In this document: positions 25,748 through 34,831 of the stretch, piece after piece
Numbering within the stretch: the first letter of the stretch is position 1
How the letters are laid out: the number at the start of each line of letters is the position of its first letter
DNA from: Sphingobium naphthae
GTDB taxonomy: Bacteria; Pseudomonadota; Alphaproteobacteria; Sphingomonadales; Sphingomonadaceae
Length of the DNA: 64,000 nucleotides
Assembly: GCF_020782235.1 (NCBI RefSeq)
Contig: NZ_JAJGNO010000001.1
Coordinates: 1-64,000 of the forward strand
Direction: 5' to 3'
Notes under the pieces: generated by a model
Told to the model about the DNA's origin: nothing
Seen by the model: only the letters and a program-made list of their open reading frames with translations
Databases searched by the model: none
Program-made: the position numbers and the translations under genes

Positions 25748-26671
25748 TCAACTCGGGGCATTCGGATCGATCGGCGCGGCGCGACGCTCGCTCAGCACGG
25801 CCCAGAGCGCCGTGCCGACAACGATCACCGATCCGGCTAGCGTCCACGCCCCTGGTACCTCGCCGAACATCAGAAAGCCGGCGGCAATCGCCATCGGCAA
25901 ACGGACATAGTCGATCGGCGCCAGCCGCGCCGCGTCGCCGATCGACATCGCATGGATATAGGTCGCGCTGGTCACGACGCTGACAGTACCCAGCGCGCAC
26001 AGCAACAGAAAATCTCCAAGATCGGGCATGCGCCATCCGTCGACTGTCACCGGCAGCAGAAACAGCGCCCCGAGAATGCCGGACCAGACCATAATTGTCG
26101 CGACACTGTTGTGACGCGTCAGCGCCTTGATCCCGGTGACGCTGAGCGCCAGGAAGAACGCGGCGCTGACTGCGGCGAGATGCACCAGCCCGAGCGCTGC
26201 GCCAGGCGAGGGTCGGGCGATCAGCAGCACGCCCGCAAAACCGATAACCAGTGCGATCCAGGTGCCGGCCGCGATCCGATCGCGCAGGATCAGCATGGCA
26301 AGCGGGCCGATCCAGAGCGTGCGCGTAAACGAAATGGCATTCGCGTCCGCGAGCGGCAGTTGCTGCACCGCATAATAGGAGAGCGAAACGCCCAGTGCCG
26401 CGCTCAGTGATCGGCCGAGCATCATCCACGTGCCGTTCAACACCAGCACGCGGCCTCGCGTTCGTATGACGAGCGGCAGCATCAGCACTAGGCCGGCGAG
26501 TTGACTGTACATTGCCTGCATCGGCGCGGGATAGTTGTTGAGAGATTTGATCAGCACCGTCATCGCCGTGAAGCACAGCGAGGAAATGACCAGCCAGATC
26601 GCGCCCCGCGTGTTGCTCGGCAGCCGGGCAAACGCCGCTTTCAGGCCACCACGCCCGTCGGCCCACCTCAC
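25748..26671 (-). CDS. DMT-superfamily transporter (EamA domains)
   Basis: 307 aa with ten predicted membrane segments in two EamA repeats (SLCFTAMTVLIKSLNNYP in the first; AAGFLMFGEVPGAWTLAGSV in the second). Probably an exporter or permease of small metabolites. GTG start at 26671 overlaps the VOC gene stop (GTGA at 26671-26668), the common form of translational coupling; the ATG-opened frame to 26710 would extend into VOC coding sequence and is not preferred. Confidence 0.85.
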   Translation of the reverse strand: MRWADGRGGLKAAFARLPSNTRGAIWLVISSLCFTAMTVLIKSLNNYPAPMQAMYSQLAGLVLMLPLVIRTRGRVLVLNGTWMMLGRSLSAALGVSLSYYAVQQLPLADANAISFTRTLWIGPLAMLILRDRIAAGTWIALVIGFAGVLLIARPSPGAALGLVHLAAVSAAFFLALSVTGIKALTRHNSVATIMVWSGILGALFLLPVTVDGWRMPDLGDFLLLCALGTVSVVTSATYIHAMSIGDAARLAPIDYVRLPMAIAAGFLMFGEVPGAWTLAGSVIVVGTALWAVLSERRAAPIDPNAPS

Positions 26672-27093
26672 TCGCTTGCAACGTCGGCGCGCATGCCGGT
26701 CGTTTTCCAATCGTCGGGCGGGACCTCGGAGATGTCGAAATCAAGCTCGACCTCGACGCCATTGGGATCTTCGAGAAACAGCTGCCAGCGCGAGAAGGGG
26801 CGCGGCGTGCGGATGATCCGGTAATCGACGCCGCGCGCGCGCAGCGATCCCGCGAGCGCCGCCAGTCCGTCGGCGGAAAAGGCCATGTGATCGAGCGCGC
26901 CCCTTCGCAGCGGCGGCATCGCCGGTACGTCGATCAGATGCAGCACCGCCGACTCGCCGGCGTACAGCCATGCCCCGCCGATCCCGAAATCCGGTCGCGG
27001 CCCCTTGCGCAGGCCCAGATGAGCGTAGAAATCGATGGTGTCGACGAGGCGATCGGTCACGATCGTGAAGTGATCCATTGCCCTAACCGTCAT
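26668..27093 (-). CDS. VOC (glyoxalase/bleomycin resistance) family protein, single domain
   Basis: 141 aa, one beta-alpha-beta-beta-beta module repeat pair: MDHFTIVTDRLVDTIDFY, then GALDHMAFSADGL, then LFLEDPNGVEVELDFD. Putative metal ligands are the His of MDHFTI, the His of LDHMAF and the Glu of VEVELD. May be a lyase, isomerase or dioxygenase-like enzyme. ATG 27093 with GGGAGG 7 nt upstream; the longer frame to 27144 lacks a site. First gene of the VOC-DMT-AhpD operon. Confidence 0.85.
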   Translation of the reverse strand: MTVRAMDHFTIVTDRLVDTIDFYAHLGLRKGPRPDFGIGGAWLYAGESAVLHLIDVPAMPPLRRGALDHMAFSADGLAALAGSLRARGVDYRIIRTPRPFSRWQLFLEDPNGVEVELDFDISEVPPDDWKTTGMRADVASE

Positions 27094-27153
27094 GGCGCCG
27101 CCTCCCGTCCCGAATGGCGCCGAAGGCGACCTTTCATCTGACAATAGGCTCTT

Positions 27154-27169
27154 TTTCTGATATTAGATA
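27154..27169. promoter_or_regulatory. Weak copy of the shared operator
   Basis: TTTCTG-ATAT-TAGATA matches 8 of 12 arm positions, between the divergent VOC genes, 63-78 bp upstream of ATG 27232. Listed for completeness. Confidence 0.25.
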
Positions 27170-27231
27170 GATGCTAGCGGCTGCGCAGTACGCAAATTGC
27201 ACTGCTATGCTGCTGCCGAGGAGAGAGGCAA

Positions 27232-28203
27232 ATGGCCAAGTTCGAAATGCTGTTGAGCGCCGACATGATGGTTCCAGATCCTGACGGCATGGCCGCATTG
27301 CTCGTCTCGAAGCTCGGCGTGCACAGCCATCCGCGCTGGCGGCAGGCGTTCGATAAGCATCCCTATATCGCGCACTTCCTGCGCGTGCAGAAATCGCTGG
27401 CAATCGCTCCGACGCGAATTGAGCCGCAGGTGCATCTCGACAAGCCCAATCCCGGCGATCCGTTCTTCCACGATCACCTGGAGGGCCTGGAACAATTCCA
27501 GGGGCATCATCGGCCGATGCTGACGCACTCGATCGTGCTGGTCACCTGGCGCGAGAAGCTGAATGCGCTGATCCAGCGGCTGCACGATAAGAATGTTCGG
27601 TTTCGGCTGGCGCAGCGCACGCCCGAGATGGAGTTCGACCGGCTGTGGCTGGGCGTGACCCCCGAGGATCCGCAATATGAGCCATCGGTCGATGGCGGGC
27701 TGTGCATCGAATTTATCCCGATGGAGCCGACGCTGATGCCGGCCGAGGCGTTCAACGATCCACCCCCGCGTGTTCAGGATCCTAAGCCGGGCGAACTGCT
27801 CCGCGTGACCGCGCGCGGCTTCATCGTTCGCGATCTCGATTTCACGTTGGGCAAGCTGCGCGAGAATCTCGATTGGGAACCGGAGTTGGTATCTGACCTG
27901 CCGGGCGAAGGCTATCGCCGCGCCCGTATGGGCTTCACCATGGGCCACAGCGCGACACTTGACGTGATCAAGCCCACGCGGTGGGATTCGCCCAGCGGGC
28001 TGTACCTGCACAATTGGGGACCTGGCCCCTATTACACGCGGCTCGGCGTATTCGACCTCGCGGCGAAGGCCGAGCAGCTTCGGGAGGGCGGCATCGCGTT
28101 CGAATGGGTGGAGCATTCCGATGCGGTGGACGGTCCACTCATCCGCATCGACCCGCGCGAGCTCGACGGGCAGGTGTTCGAACTGGAAGGCTTGAGCGAA
28201 TAA
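27232..28203 (+). CDS. VOC family protein, two-domain
   Basis: 323 aa, likely two VOC domains (first from MLLSADMMVPDPDGMAALL, second from RGFIVRDLDFTLGKLREN to GQVFELEGL). It has the length of an extradiol dioxygenase but does not show the clear His/His/Glu pattern of the gene at 14274, so I leave the function open: ring-cleavage product isomerase, glyoxalase-type lyase or dioxygenase. Strong ribosome site GAGGAGAGAGG before ATG 27232. Monocistronic, divergent from the VOC-DMT-AhpD operon. Confidence 0.75.
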   Translation: MAKFEMLLSADMMVPDPDGMAALLVSKLGVHSHPRWRQAFDKHPYIAHFLRVQKSLAIAPTRIEPQVHLDKPNPGDPFFHDHLEGLEQFQGHHRPMLTHSIVLVTWREKLNALIQRLHDKNVRFRLAQRTPEMEFDRLWLGVTPEDPQYEPSVDGGLCIEFIPMEPTLMPAEAFNDPPPRVQDPKPGELLRVTARGFIVRDLDFTLGKLRENLDWEPELVSDLPGEGYRRARMGFTMGHSATLDVIKPTRWDSPSGLYLHNWGPGPYYTRLGVFDLAAKAEQLREGGIAFEWVEHSDAVDGPLIRIDPRELDGQVFELEGLSE

Positions 28204-28212
28204 GGGGGGCGT

Positions 28213-28241
28213 GGAGCCGGCCGGCTTGCGCCGCCGGCTCC
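28213..28241. terminator. Hairpin between convergent genes
   Basis: GGAGCCGGC and GCCGGCTCC form a perfect 9-bp stem with an 11-nt loop between the VOC stop (28203) and the convergent FAH stop (28256). There is no T-tract, so it is only a putative bidirectional terminator. Confidence 0.45.
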
Positions 28242-28255
28242 GCGATCGTGCAGGT

Positions 28256-29101
28256 TCAGCCGCGCTCGCCGATGATGTTGCGGAGCGTGCCGATCCCCTC
28301 GATCCTGGTCTCCATCACTTCACCGGGATTGAGGAACACGCCGGTCCCCTGCCCCACGCCCTCGGGCGAACCGGTGAACAGGATGTCGCCGCAATCGAAG
28401 CTGGTGCGTGCGTCGATGAAGCGGATCAGTTCGTCCACCCCCCAGGTCATGTCCCCGCTCGACGCAGACTGGCGTACCTGTCCGTCGACGGTCAGCGTCA
28501 TTTGCAACGAAGGGGAGCCGGGCGCGAACTCGTCGCGCGTCACGATCCAGGGCCCCACGGGCGTGGTCGCATCCTGGCTCTTGGCGGCGAGCAGGTCCAT
28601 GCCGACCCCTTTCGGCCCGGAACGCTGCAGGTCGCGCGAACTCACGTCGTTGCCGACAGTATAACCAAGCACGCTGGAAAGGGGATCGTCGCGATCGACC
28701 TGCTCCGCGCCGATGACCGCGACCAGCTCCACCTCATGGTCGAGTTCGCTCGTCAGCGATGGGAAGCGAATCGGGTCGTACGGACCGGTAAGCGCCCGAT
28801 AAGCCTTGAGAAAGGCGAAAGGCTGCGACGGCGGCGCCACGCCGAATTCAACAAGATGCTTGGTATAGTTGACGCCCGCGATCATGACGCGTGCGCCGCG
28901 TTCGATCGGAGCGAGCAGATGCACCGAGTCCAGCGCCAGCGTCTCGCCGGTGAAGCGCAGCGCAGCCGCGCCCGCGCCGCGCGTCAACGCCGGCGCCCAG
29001 TCGGCGAACGCGCCTTCGATCAGGCGGATGGTGCTGCCGTCGCCAGTCACCACCCCCCAAAACGGCGCACGTCCCTCCGCTTCAGCCCGAGCGATACGCA
29101 T
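28256..29101 (-). CDS. Fumarylacetoacetate hydrolase family protein 2
   Basis: 281 aa FAH-fold protein: GVNYTKHLVEFG loop, ELDHEVELVAVIG metal-site segment, GYTVGNDVSSRDLQ, ILFTGSPEGVGQG. Its ATG (29101) overlaps the upstream amidohydrolase stop by one base (TGATG), so the two are coupled. The pairing amidohydrolase + FAH recurs at 49909-51938, which suggests a functional unit acting successively on a ring-cleavage product or a derived keto acid. Confidence 0.9.
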   Translation of the reverse strand: MRIARAEAEGRAPFWGVVTGDGSTIRLIEGAFADWAPALTRGAGAAALRFTGETLALDSVHLLAPIERGARVMIAGVNYTKHLVEFGVAPPSQPFAFLKAYRALTGPYDPIRFPSLTSELDHEVELVAVIGAEQVDRDDPLSSVLGYTVGNDVSSRDLQRSGPKGVGMDLLAAKSQDATTPVGPWIVTRDEFAPGSPSLQMTLTVDGQVRQSASSGDMTWGVDELIRFIDARTSFDCGDILFTGSPEGVGQGTGVFLNPGEVMETRIEGIGTLRNIIGERG

Positions 29102-30177
29102 CAGGCGGCGACAGCCGTCCGCGCGCGACCGATCTTGGCAGGATCAAGGTGCAGCAACTCAAGTGCGTTCTTGTAGCGGATCTTCTGTAGATCCTCGTCC
29201 GAGATCCGCAGCCCTTCCGTTAGGTCGTGACGCACCGCATCGCTGCCGCCGAAATTCGAGCCGTAGAGCAGCCGGTCGGCGCCGATCAGGTCCAGCATCG
29301 CCTGACGCATCACCTTTTCATGCAGCTCGAGGTCGAAGTAGAAGTTCGGCAAATACTCGACCAGCTCCTTCTTGTTGTAGGTCGTGTCAAGGTTCTTGTT
29401 GCACTGGTTGAGGCGGCCCAGCTGCCACGGCACATAGCCGCCCCCATGAGTGATATAGACCTTCAGATCCGGGAAGCGGTCGAACACGCCGCCATTGACC
29501 ATATACCAGAAGCAGCGCGTCTCGTCGTACTGCATGCCCACGATGGCCGTCGTCTCGTACTTGTCGTCATTGGCCTTGGCGCCCCACGACACCGACTGGT
29601 TGTAGCCATGGACGAACATCGGCAGGTCGAGGTCGCACAGTGCCTTCCACACCGGGTCCATGGCCGGATCGTCGAATTCGAGGCCGCCAAAATTAGCGCC
29701 GCCCGCGCTTAACCCCAAGAAGCCGTGCTCCTTGACGGCGCGGCGCAATTCCTTGGCGGCCGCTTCCGGCTGATCCAGTGGGGCGTGTGCCCAGGCGTAC
29801 AGTCGCCCTTCCCCGCCTGCGCAATATTCGGCCAGCGTATCGTTGACCTTCGTCGCAAACGGAACGGTGAACTCCGGCTCCGCCCAATACATGTAGATGT
29901 GCGACGGCACGGACAGCACCTGCGCATCCTGTCCCGCCGCATCCATCTTGGCGAGGCGGTTCTGCGGATTACTCCAGCTTTCGAAATACTCCTCGAGGGA
30001 CGGCGCCTTGCCGGCCTTCACCGCAGCCTTTCGCTCGGGTGAGCCAAGCGTGAGTATCCAGTCGCCGACGCGCAAACGAATGTCACCGTCGTCACCCTTT
30101 TCGAAGAACGGGCCCCAATGCGAATGCTGGTTGTAATAGCCCGGCAGCGGCGCGTGAGCATGAAGGTCGATCAGCAT
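29101..30177 (-). CDS. Amidohydrolase family 2 (ACMSD-like) protein 2
   Basis: 358 aa. HxH at the N-terminus (LIDLHAHAPLPGYYNQ), MFVHGYNQSVSW, YITHGGGYVPWQLG, LLYGSNFGGSDAV. Shares many segments with the protein encoded at 5860-6888 (HGxNQS, YDETxxFWY, YLPNFYFDL), so the two arose by duplication and may act on related intermediates. Probably a zinc-dependent decarboxylase or C-C hydrolase. First of the amidohydrolase-FAH pair. No clear shared-operator copy was found in its promoter region (30178-30303). Confidence 0.9.
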   Translation of the reverse strand: MLIDLHAHAPLPGYYNQHSHWGPFFEKGDDGDIRLRVGDWILTLGSPERKAAVKAGKAPSLEEYFESWSNPQNRLAKMDAAGQDAQVLSVPSHIYMYWAEPEFTVPFATKVNDTLAEYCAGGEGRLYAWAHAPLDQPEAAAKELRRAVKEHGFLGLSAGGANFGGLEFDDPAMDPVWKALCDLDLPMFVHGYNQSVSWGAKANDDKYETTAIVGMQYDETRCFWYMVNGGVFDRFPDLKVYITHGGGYVPWQLGRLNQCNKNLDTTYNKKELVEYLPNFYFDLELHEKVMRQAMLDLIGADRLLYGSNFGGSDAVRHDLTEGLRISDEDLQKIRYKNALELLHLDPAKIGRARTAVAA

Positions 30178-30303
30178 GTAAAATTCCTTTCCGGCAAGAC
30201 CGTCAGGGCGCGCGAGCCGAACTGCACCTCGCGTTCCACCCTCTCCGCGGCCAGCCTGCGCGTATCAGTTTTATGAGTCAATATACGACGATCTGTTCAT
30301 GAT

Positions 30304-32580
30304 CTAAAAGCGATAGGTCGCGCTGACGCCATAGGTGCGTGGCGCCCCGATCACGATCGAGTTGTAGTTGTTGCCGTAGAAGGATCCCGCCCGCCCCGCA
30401 TAATATTCGTCGGTCAGGTTCTTGCCATACACCGCCAGCGTCAGCGGAAGGCGCTCGAACTCGAACGACACCTGCGCGCTGAGCAGGCCGTAGCCTGGCT
30501 GAGTCACGGAGGCGATCTGGAACGGTGTATAGGGCACCGTTCCGGTCGCCGTGACGCGCGCTGTGTTCAGGAAATAGACCTTTGACTGATAGGTATAGTC
30601 CGCATGCAGGTTGAGCGTGCCCGCACCGGCAATTTCGATCGGCAGGTCGCCGCCGACATGGAACGTCGTATGCGCCACCGTCGGGACCTCTGATCCCACA
30701 AACGGGCCCTTGGTGAACTTGGGATGGATCAGACCGAGCGATCCGTTGAGCCGCAGCTTGCCGATCAGCGCGGTCGCCTCGAGCTCGCCGCCATAGATTT
30801 CGGCTTCGCCCGCGTTGAGCGTGGTGATCACGACCGGCGTCGCCTGCAGGATCGCGTTCTGCTGGATGTCCGAATAAGTCGAATAATAGCCTGACAGCCC
30901 CAGGCGCAGGCGCTTGTCAAACAAGCCGAGCTTGACGCCGCCCTCCCAACTGTCGACCTTTTCCTCGCTGAACGGGGTGAAGAACGCAGCCGTGGTACCG
31001 CTCGCCTGCTGGAACCCGCCCGAGCGGAAGCCGCGGGAGAATTTGGCATAGACTAGACCGTCGCCCGCCAGGCGATAGTCGAGCCCGACCGTGAACGGCA
31101 CATAGCTGAACTTGATGTTCGGCGGACGATACCGGCATCCTGACGGATCCTGGTTCAGGCCGATTGCCGTGAACGGGCAGGCCGCTGGCGTGATGGCGGA
31201 AGCTGGCGCCTCGGCCATGCCGGCAAAGGCGGCGGCGACCGCGAAGCGACGCGGCGTGTAGACCATCTTGCGGATGTCCTGCACCAAGCGAGCGCCGGCC
31301 GTCAGACGAAGCTGTGGCAGGAACTCGTAGGTTAACTGCGCGAACACACTCATCGACTCGTTGTCGGGGTTGATGCTGTTGTCCTGGATCACTGCACCGA
31401 CGCGAGAGATCGGGGAATTTGCGATCTGTTCGCGGAAATAATAGCCGCCGACCACCCAGTCGAGCCGATCATCGAATGCCTGGCCCAGGAATTGGACTTC
31501 CTGCGTGATCTGATGCCCGGCGAGCGTGAAATTGCGTACGTCGGCATTGGGAATCGGCGTGCCGTCCTGATCCGAGGCGCCTTCAAAATCGATATCGCGA
31601 TAAGCCGTGATCGACTTGAAGGTCACCTCGCCGATCGTGCCCGTGATCGTTCCGGTGAAATCGTAGACGGTGCTGCGGTTGAGCGGATTGATCCCGGCAG
31701 TACTGACGCGCGAGCGCGGCGCGGCGACATAAGGTGCGAGGTTCGCCGGCGACAGACCCGCCTGATAATATGCGAGCACCCATAGCGGCTGGTGATTGAC
31801 GCCATTGTAATAATCGAAGCTCAGATCGACGCGCAGATCGTTGGTGATGTCAGCGCGCAGGCTCGCCCGGACGAAATCGTCATTCTGGTCAGCCACCGGC
31901 CCGTTCAACGCCGGATTGTAGCCATAGCCATCATGCTGGACGTGCGAGTAGACGATGCGCGCGGCGAGGCGCCCGTCGATGATCGGCACGTTGACGATGC
32001 CAGTAAGACCCAGCGCATCGTAATTGCCGTAGGACGCCTTGAGCGAGCCTTCGAACTCGTAGCGTGGCTTGTTGGTGGTCAGGTTGAGCGCGCCGGCGAT
32101 CGTGTTGCGCCCGAACAGCGTCCCCTGGGGTCCACGCAGCACCTCGGCCGAAGCCAGATCGACCAGCGCGAAGTTGCTGCCTTCGGGACGCGCGTAATAA
32201 ACGCCATCGACATAGATGCCGACCGCCTGGTCGACGTTCGGCAGCACGCCGCCGGGCGCCACGCCGCGGATCGCCAGGATGAGATCGTTGTTGCCATAGG
32301 GCGTGGCGGTGAAGGTGACCGCCGGCACGTTCGCGGCGAGCGCGTTGACGTCGCCGATCTGCCGGCCTTCAAGGTCGGCGCCACTGATCGCGCTCACCGC
32401 GATCGGCACGTCCTGCAGACGCTCCTCGCGACGCTGGGCGGTCACGACGATGTCCTGCAATTCGTCCTGCGCCGCAGGTTCGGCGGCAGACGTGGCTGGC
32501 GCGGTCTGCGCGAAAGCCGGCGCGTTCACGCCTCCAAGAACGCTTCCGGCAAGCAGCAGACAAGCAATGCGACGACCCAT
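30304..32580 (-). CDS. TonB-dependent outer-membrane receptor 1
   Basis: 758 aa. Signal peptide (RRIACLLLAGSVLGG...AFAQ), then plug domain with the QDIVVTAQRREERLQDVP TonB-box-like start common in sphingomonads, plug motifs LRGPQGTLFGRNTIAGALN, and a 22-strand barrel ending in the C-terminal Phe (YGVSATYRF). Start ATG 32580 with GGAGGAGGGG 3-8 nt upstream; the frame reaches 32661 without a better site. Energy-dependent uptake of a bulky substrate across the outer membrane. Divergent from the MFS gene, so both steps of uptake may share a control region. Confidence 0.94.
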   Translation of the reverse strand: MGRRIACLLLAGSVLGGVNAPAFAQTAPATSAAEPAAQDELQDIVVTAQRREERLQDVPIAVSAISGADLEGRQIGDVNALAANVPAVTFTATPYGNNDLILAIRGVAPGGVLPNVDQAVGIYVDGVYYARPEGSNFALVDLASAEVLRGPQGTLFGRNTIAGALNLTTNKPRYEFEGSLKASYGNYDALGLTGIVNVPIIDGRLAARIVYSHVQHDGYGYNPALNGPVADQNDDFVRASLRADITNDLRVDLSFDYYNGVNHQPLWVLAYYQAGLSPANLAPYVAAPRSRVSTAGINPLNRSTVYDFTGTITGTIGEVTFKSITAYRDIDFEGASDQDGTPIPNADVRNFTLAGHQITQEVQFLGQAFDDRLDWVVGGYYFREQIANSPISRVGAVIQDNSINPDNESMSVFAQLTYEFLPQLRLTAGARLVQDIRKMVYTPRRFAVAAAFAGMAEAPASAITPAACPFTAIGLNQDPSGCRYRPPNIKFSYVPFTVGLDYRLAGDGLVYAKFSRGFRSGGFQQASGTTAAFFTPFSEEKVDSWEGGVKLGLFDKRLRLGLSGYYSTYSDIQQNAILQATPVVITTLNAGEAEIYGGELEATALIGKLRLNGSLGLIHPKFTKGPFVGSEVPTVAHTTFHVGGDLPIEIAGAGTLNLHADYTYQSKVYFLNTARVTATGTVPYTPFQIASVTQPGYGLLSAQVSFEFERLPLTLAVYGKNLTDEYYAGRAGSFYGNNYNSIVIGAPRTYGVSATYRF

Positions 32581-32668
32581 ATCCCCTCCTCCATTCGACA
32601 TCCGCCGCCTTTTGCAGGCACGTAAGCCGCGTCTGCTATTATGCTTGACGGTCTCTATCAAGAATATA

Positions 32669-32684
32669 ATTCAGTAGTAAGAAC
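32669..32684. promoter_or_regulatory. Candidate shared operator
   Basis: ATTCAG-TAGT-AAGAAC, 9 of 12 arm positions, nearly the same as the copy at 60008. It lies 89-104 bp upstream of the TonB receptor start and 46-61 bp upstream of the MFS start. Confidence 0.45.
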
Positions 32685-32729
32685 GTCAGGGTGCGCGCAG
32701 GAGCGGCTGTTTGTCGGGAGATGGATGAG

Positions 32730-34061
32730 ATGATGGTTGAATCACGAGCGGTGCCGTCGTCCGGCTATCCTCCTATCGCGCAGGCCTGGGCGGTGATTGC
32801 GATCCTTGCCCTCGTGACGCTGTTCTCTCAGCTCGACCGGCAGCTGCCCGCGCTGCTCGTTCGGCCGCTCAAGGCGGAGTTCACGCTGAGCGATACGCAG
32901 TTCAGCGTGCTGCAGGGTTATGCCTTCGCCATCTTCTACACGCTGATGGGGTTGCCCCTCGGTCGACTCGTCGATCGCACTCATCGCCGCAATCTGATCC
33001 TGCTCGGCATCGCCGTGTGGAGCGCCATGACTGTCTTTGCCGGCTTTGCCACCAGCTACAATCAGCTGCTGCTGGCGCGCGTCGGCGTCGGTATCGGCGA
33101 AGCAGTGCTTGCGCCAGCGGCCTATTCGATCATCGCAGACTATGTCGCGCCGCAGCGCAGGGGCCGCGCACTCGGTTTCTACTATGTCTCGCTGGCAATC
33201 GGATCCGGCGCCTCGCTACTCCTCGGGGGCCTCATTTTGCGATTGGTCCCGCCCGAAGGTATCGCTTTTGCAGGCGTGGGCACGCTGGCCCCCTGGCAGC
33301 TCACCTTCATTCTCGCCGGCTTACCCGGCCTGCCGCTGATGCTGCTGATGCTTTTCGTGCGCGAGCCAGCGCGACAGGAACTGCGCGGCATGCCGACGGC
33401 ATCGATCGGCGATCTGCTGCGCTATGTCACGGCGCACCGCGCCACCTTCTCGCGCCTGCTCACCTACCCGGCGCTCATCGCGGCGATCGGCTATGGCACG
33501 CTGGCCTGGGCACCCGCGTTCTTCGAACGGCAGCATGGCATGGCGATCGCCCAAGTCGGCATGATCCTTGGCGTGTTGGTCGCCGCCGGCGGGCTGGTCG
33601 GCACGCTGATCAGCGGATTTCTAAGCGACCGGTGGATGGCGCAGGGCCGCCCTGCAGCGCGCTTCCGGGTGACGTTGGTATCGTGGACGGTCATTGTACC
33701 TTCCGCCTCGCTATGGCCGCTGATGCCGAATGCGCCGCTCGCCTTTGCGTTGCTGACCTTCGCGATTGCGGGGTTTGCGATTGGTCAAGCAGCGGCGCCG
33801 CCCAGCGTTCAGGACGTATTCCCCAACGCTATGCGGGGTCAGGCGATCGCCCTCTATCTGCTGCTCGGCGGCCTGGTCGGCATCGGCTTGGGACCGATGC
33901 TGGTCGCGCTGGTCACCGACCATGTCTTCGGCGACCCGTCGCGTCTCGGGCTGTCGCTTGTCGTGGTCGCCGTTCCCATGACCCTGCTGGGGCTATGGAT
34001 GTCGCTGTCGGGTCAAAAGCCGTACGCTCGGACCTTGGCGGCGATTCAGGCGGGCGAATGA
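32730..34061 (+). CDS. MFS transporter (spinster/ACS-like)
   Basis: 443 aa, 12 membrane segments. Loop 2-3 motif GLPLGRLVDRTHRRNLILLG and N-terminal FSQLDRQLPALLVRPLKAEF are typical of the spinster-like/anion:cation symporter MFS branch often found in sphingomonad aromatic clusters. Start placed at ATG 32730 (GGGAG 9 nt upstream); in-frame ATGs at 32721 and 32733 are alternatives. Presumably inner-membrane uptake paired with the divergent TonB receptor. Convergent with the TetR gene 3 bp downstream. Confidence 0.85.
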   Translation: MMVESRAVPSSGYPPIAQAWAVIAILALVTLFSQLDRQLPALLVRPLKAEFTLSDTQFSVLQGYAFAIFYTLMGLPLGRLVDRTHRRNLILLGIAVWSAMTVFAGFATSYNQLLLARVGVGIGEAVLAPAAYSIIADYVAPQRRGRALGFYYVSLAIGSGASLLLGGLILRLVPPEGIAFAGVGTLAPWQLTFILAGLPGLPLMLLMLFVREPARQELRGMPTASIGDLLRYVTAHRATFSRLLTYPALIAAIGYGTLAWAPAFFERQHGMAIAQVGMILGVLVAAGGLVGTLISGFLSDRWMAQGRPAARFRVTLVSWTVIVPSASLWPLMPNAPLAFALLTFAIAGFAIGQAAAPPSVQDVFPNAMRGQAIALYLLLGGLVGIGLGPMLVALVTDHVFGDPSRLGLSLVVVAVPMTLLGLWMSLSGQKPYARTLAAIQAGE

Positions 34062-34064
34062 GTC

Positions 34065-34691
34065 TCAGCGTTGCTGGCTGACGAACTCCATCAGTCGCTG
34101 CGCCAGCCCCTTTTCGTCGTGCGGCACCGGAACCAGCACGTGACTAAGCAGAAAGCGCATGATGACTTCAGCCAGCAGGCCATGGTCAAGCGCGCGGCCA
34201 GCCTTCGCCGACCATAGATCGAACACTGGCCCCAGCGCGTCACGGGTCTTGGCAACGCCGCCGTCGAACGCTCGGCGGAAATAACCCAGGGCAAACTCGG
34301 GTTCAGCTTCCAGGAAGCTGCGCGCCTGCTCGGAGTTGAGGTAGCGGTCGAAGAAGCCGAGAAACGCCTCAAGTCGCAACTGCGGGTCATCGTGGGGATC
34401 GACCGCTGCGTGCAACGCAGCGTCGAACGAGCTTCGCATGAAATCGGTATAAGCATCAAGCAGCGCGATCTTGGATGAAAAGTATCGGTAAAGCGTGCCC
34501 CGCGCGATGTCCGCTTCAACCGCGATATCCTGGATTGACATCCCAGCGACCCCCACACGCTGCATCACGCGCGTAGTGGCTTCGAAAATTCGCTGCCGCG
34601 TGGCGACAGCGCGTGGATCTGGCCGCCGAGCGCGGTCCAACGCGCGGGACCTGAGATCTCTCACGCCCGTCCCGATGTCCGCACTCCGCAT
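34065..34691 (-). CDS. TetR-family transcriptional regulator
   Basis: 208 aa. N-terminal HTH: RQRIFEATTRVMQRVGVAG, then MSIQDIAVEADIARGTLYRYF, with KIALLDAYTDFM following, all typical of TetR. The C-terminal ligand domain is less conserved. Start ATG 34691 chosen for GGGACAG upstream; the frame runs to 34835. Located downstream of and in the same orientation as the SDR at 34832, probably acting on that SDR or on neighbouring transport genes. Confidence 0.88.
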   Translation of the reverse strand: MRSADIGTGVRDLRSRALDRARRPDPRAVATRQRIFEATTRVMQRVGVAGMSIQDIAVEADIARGTLYRYFSSKIALLDAYTDFMRSSFDAALHAAVDPHDDPQLRLEAFLGFFDRYLNSEQARSFLEAEPEFALGYFRRAFDGGVAKTRDALGPVFDLWSAKAGRALDHGLLAEVIMRFLLSHVLVPVPHDEKGLAQRLMEFVSQQR

Positions 34692-34831
34692 GTGGCCGTC
34701 TGTCCCTGCATGAACCGTCCCGATCGAACATTTAACGATCATCGCTATCGTGTATGGCTCAACAAATCCACCCTGGACCGCGCTCGCGGCCTCACAGGCA
34801 CTGAACGCGCTCTGTATGATCCGCTCGATGC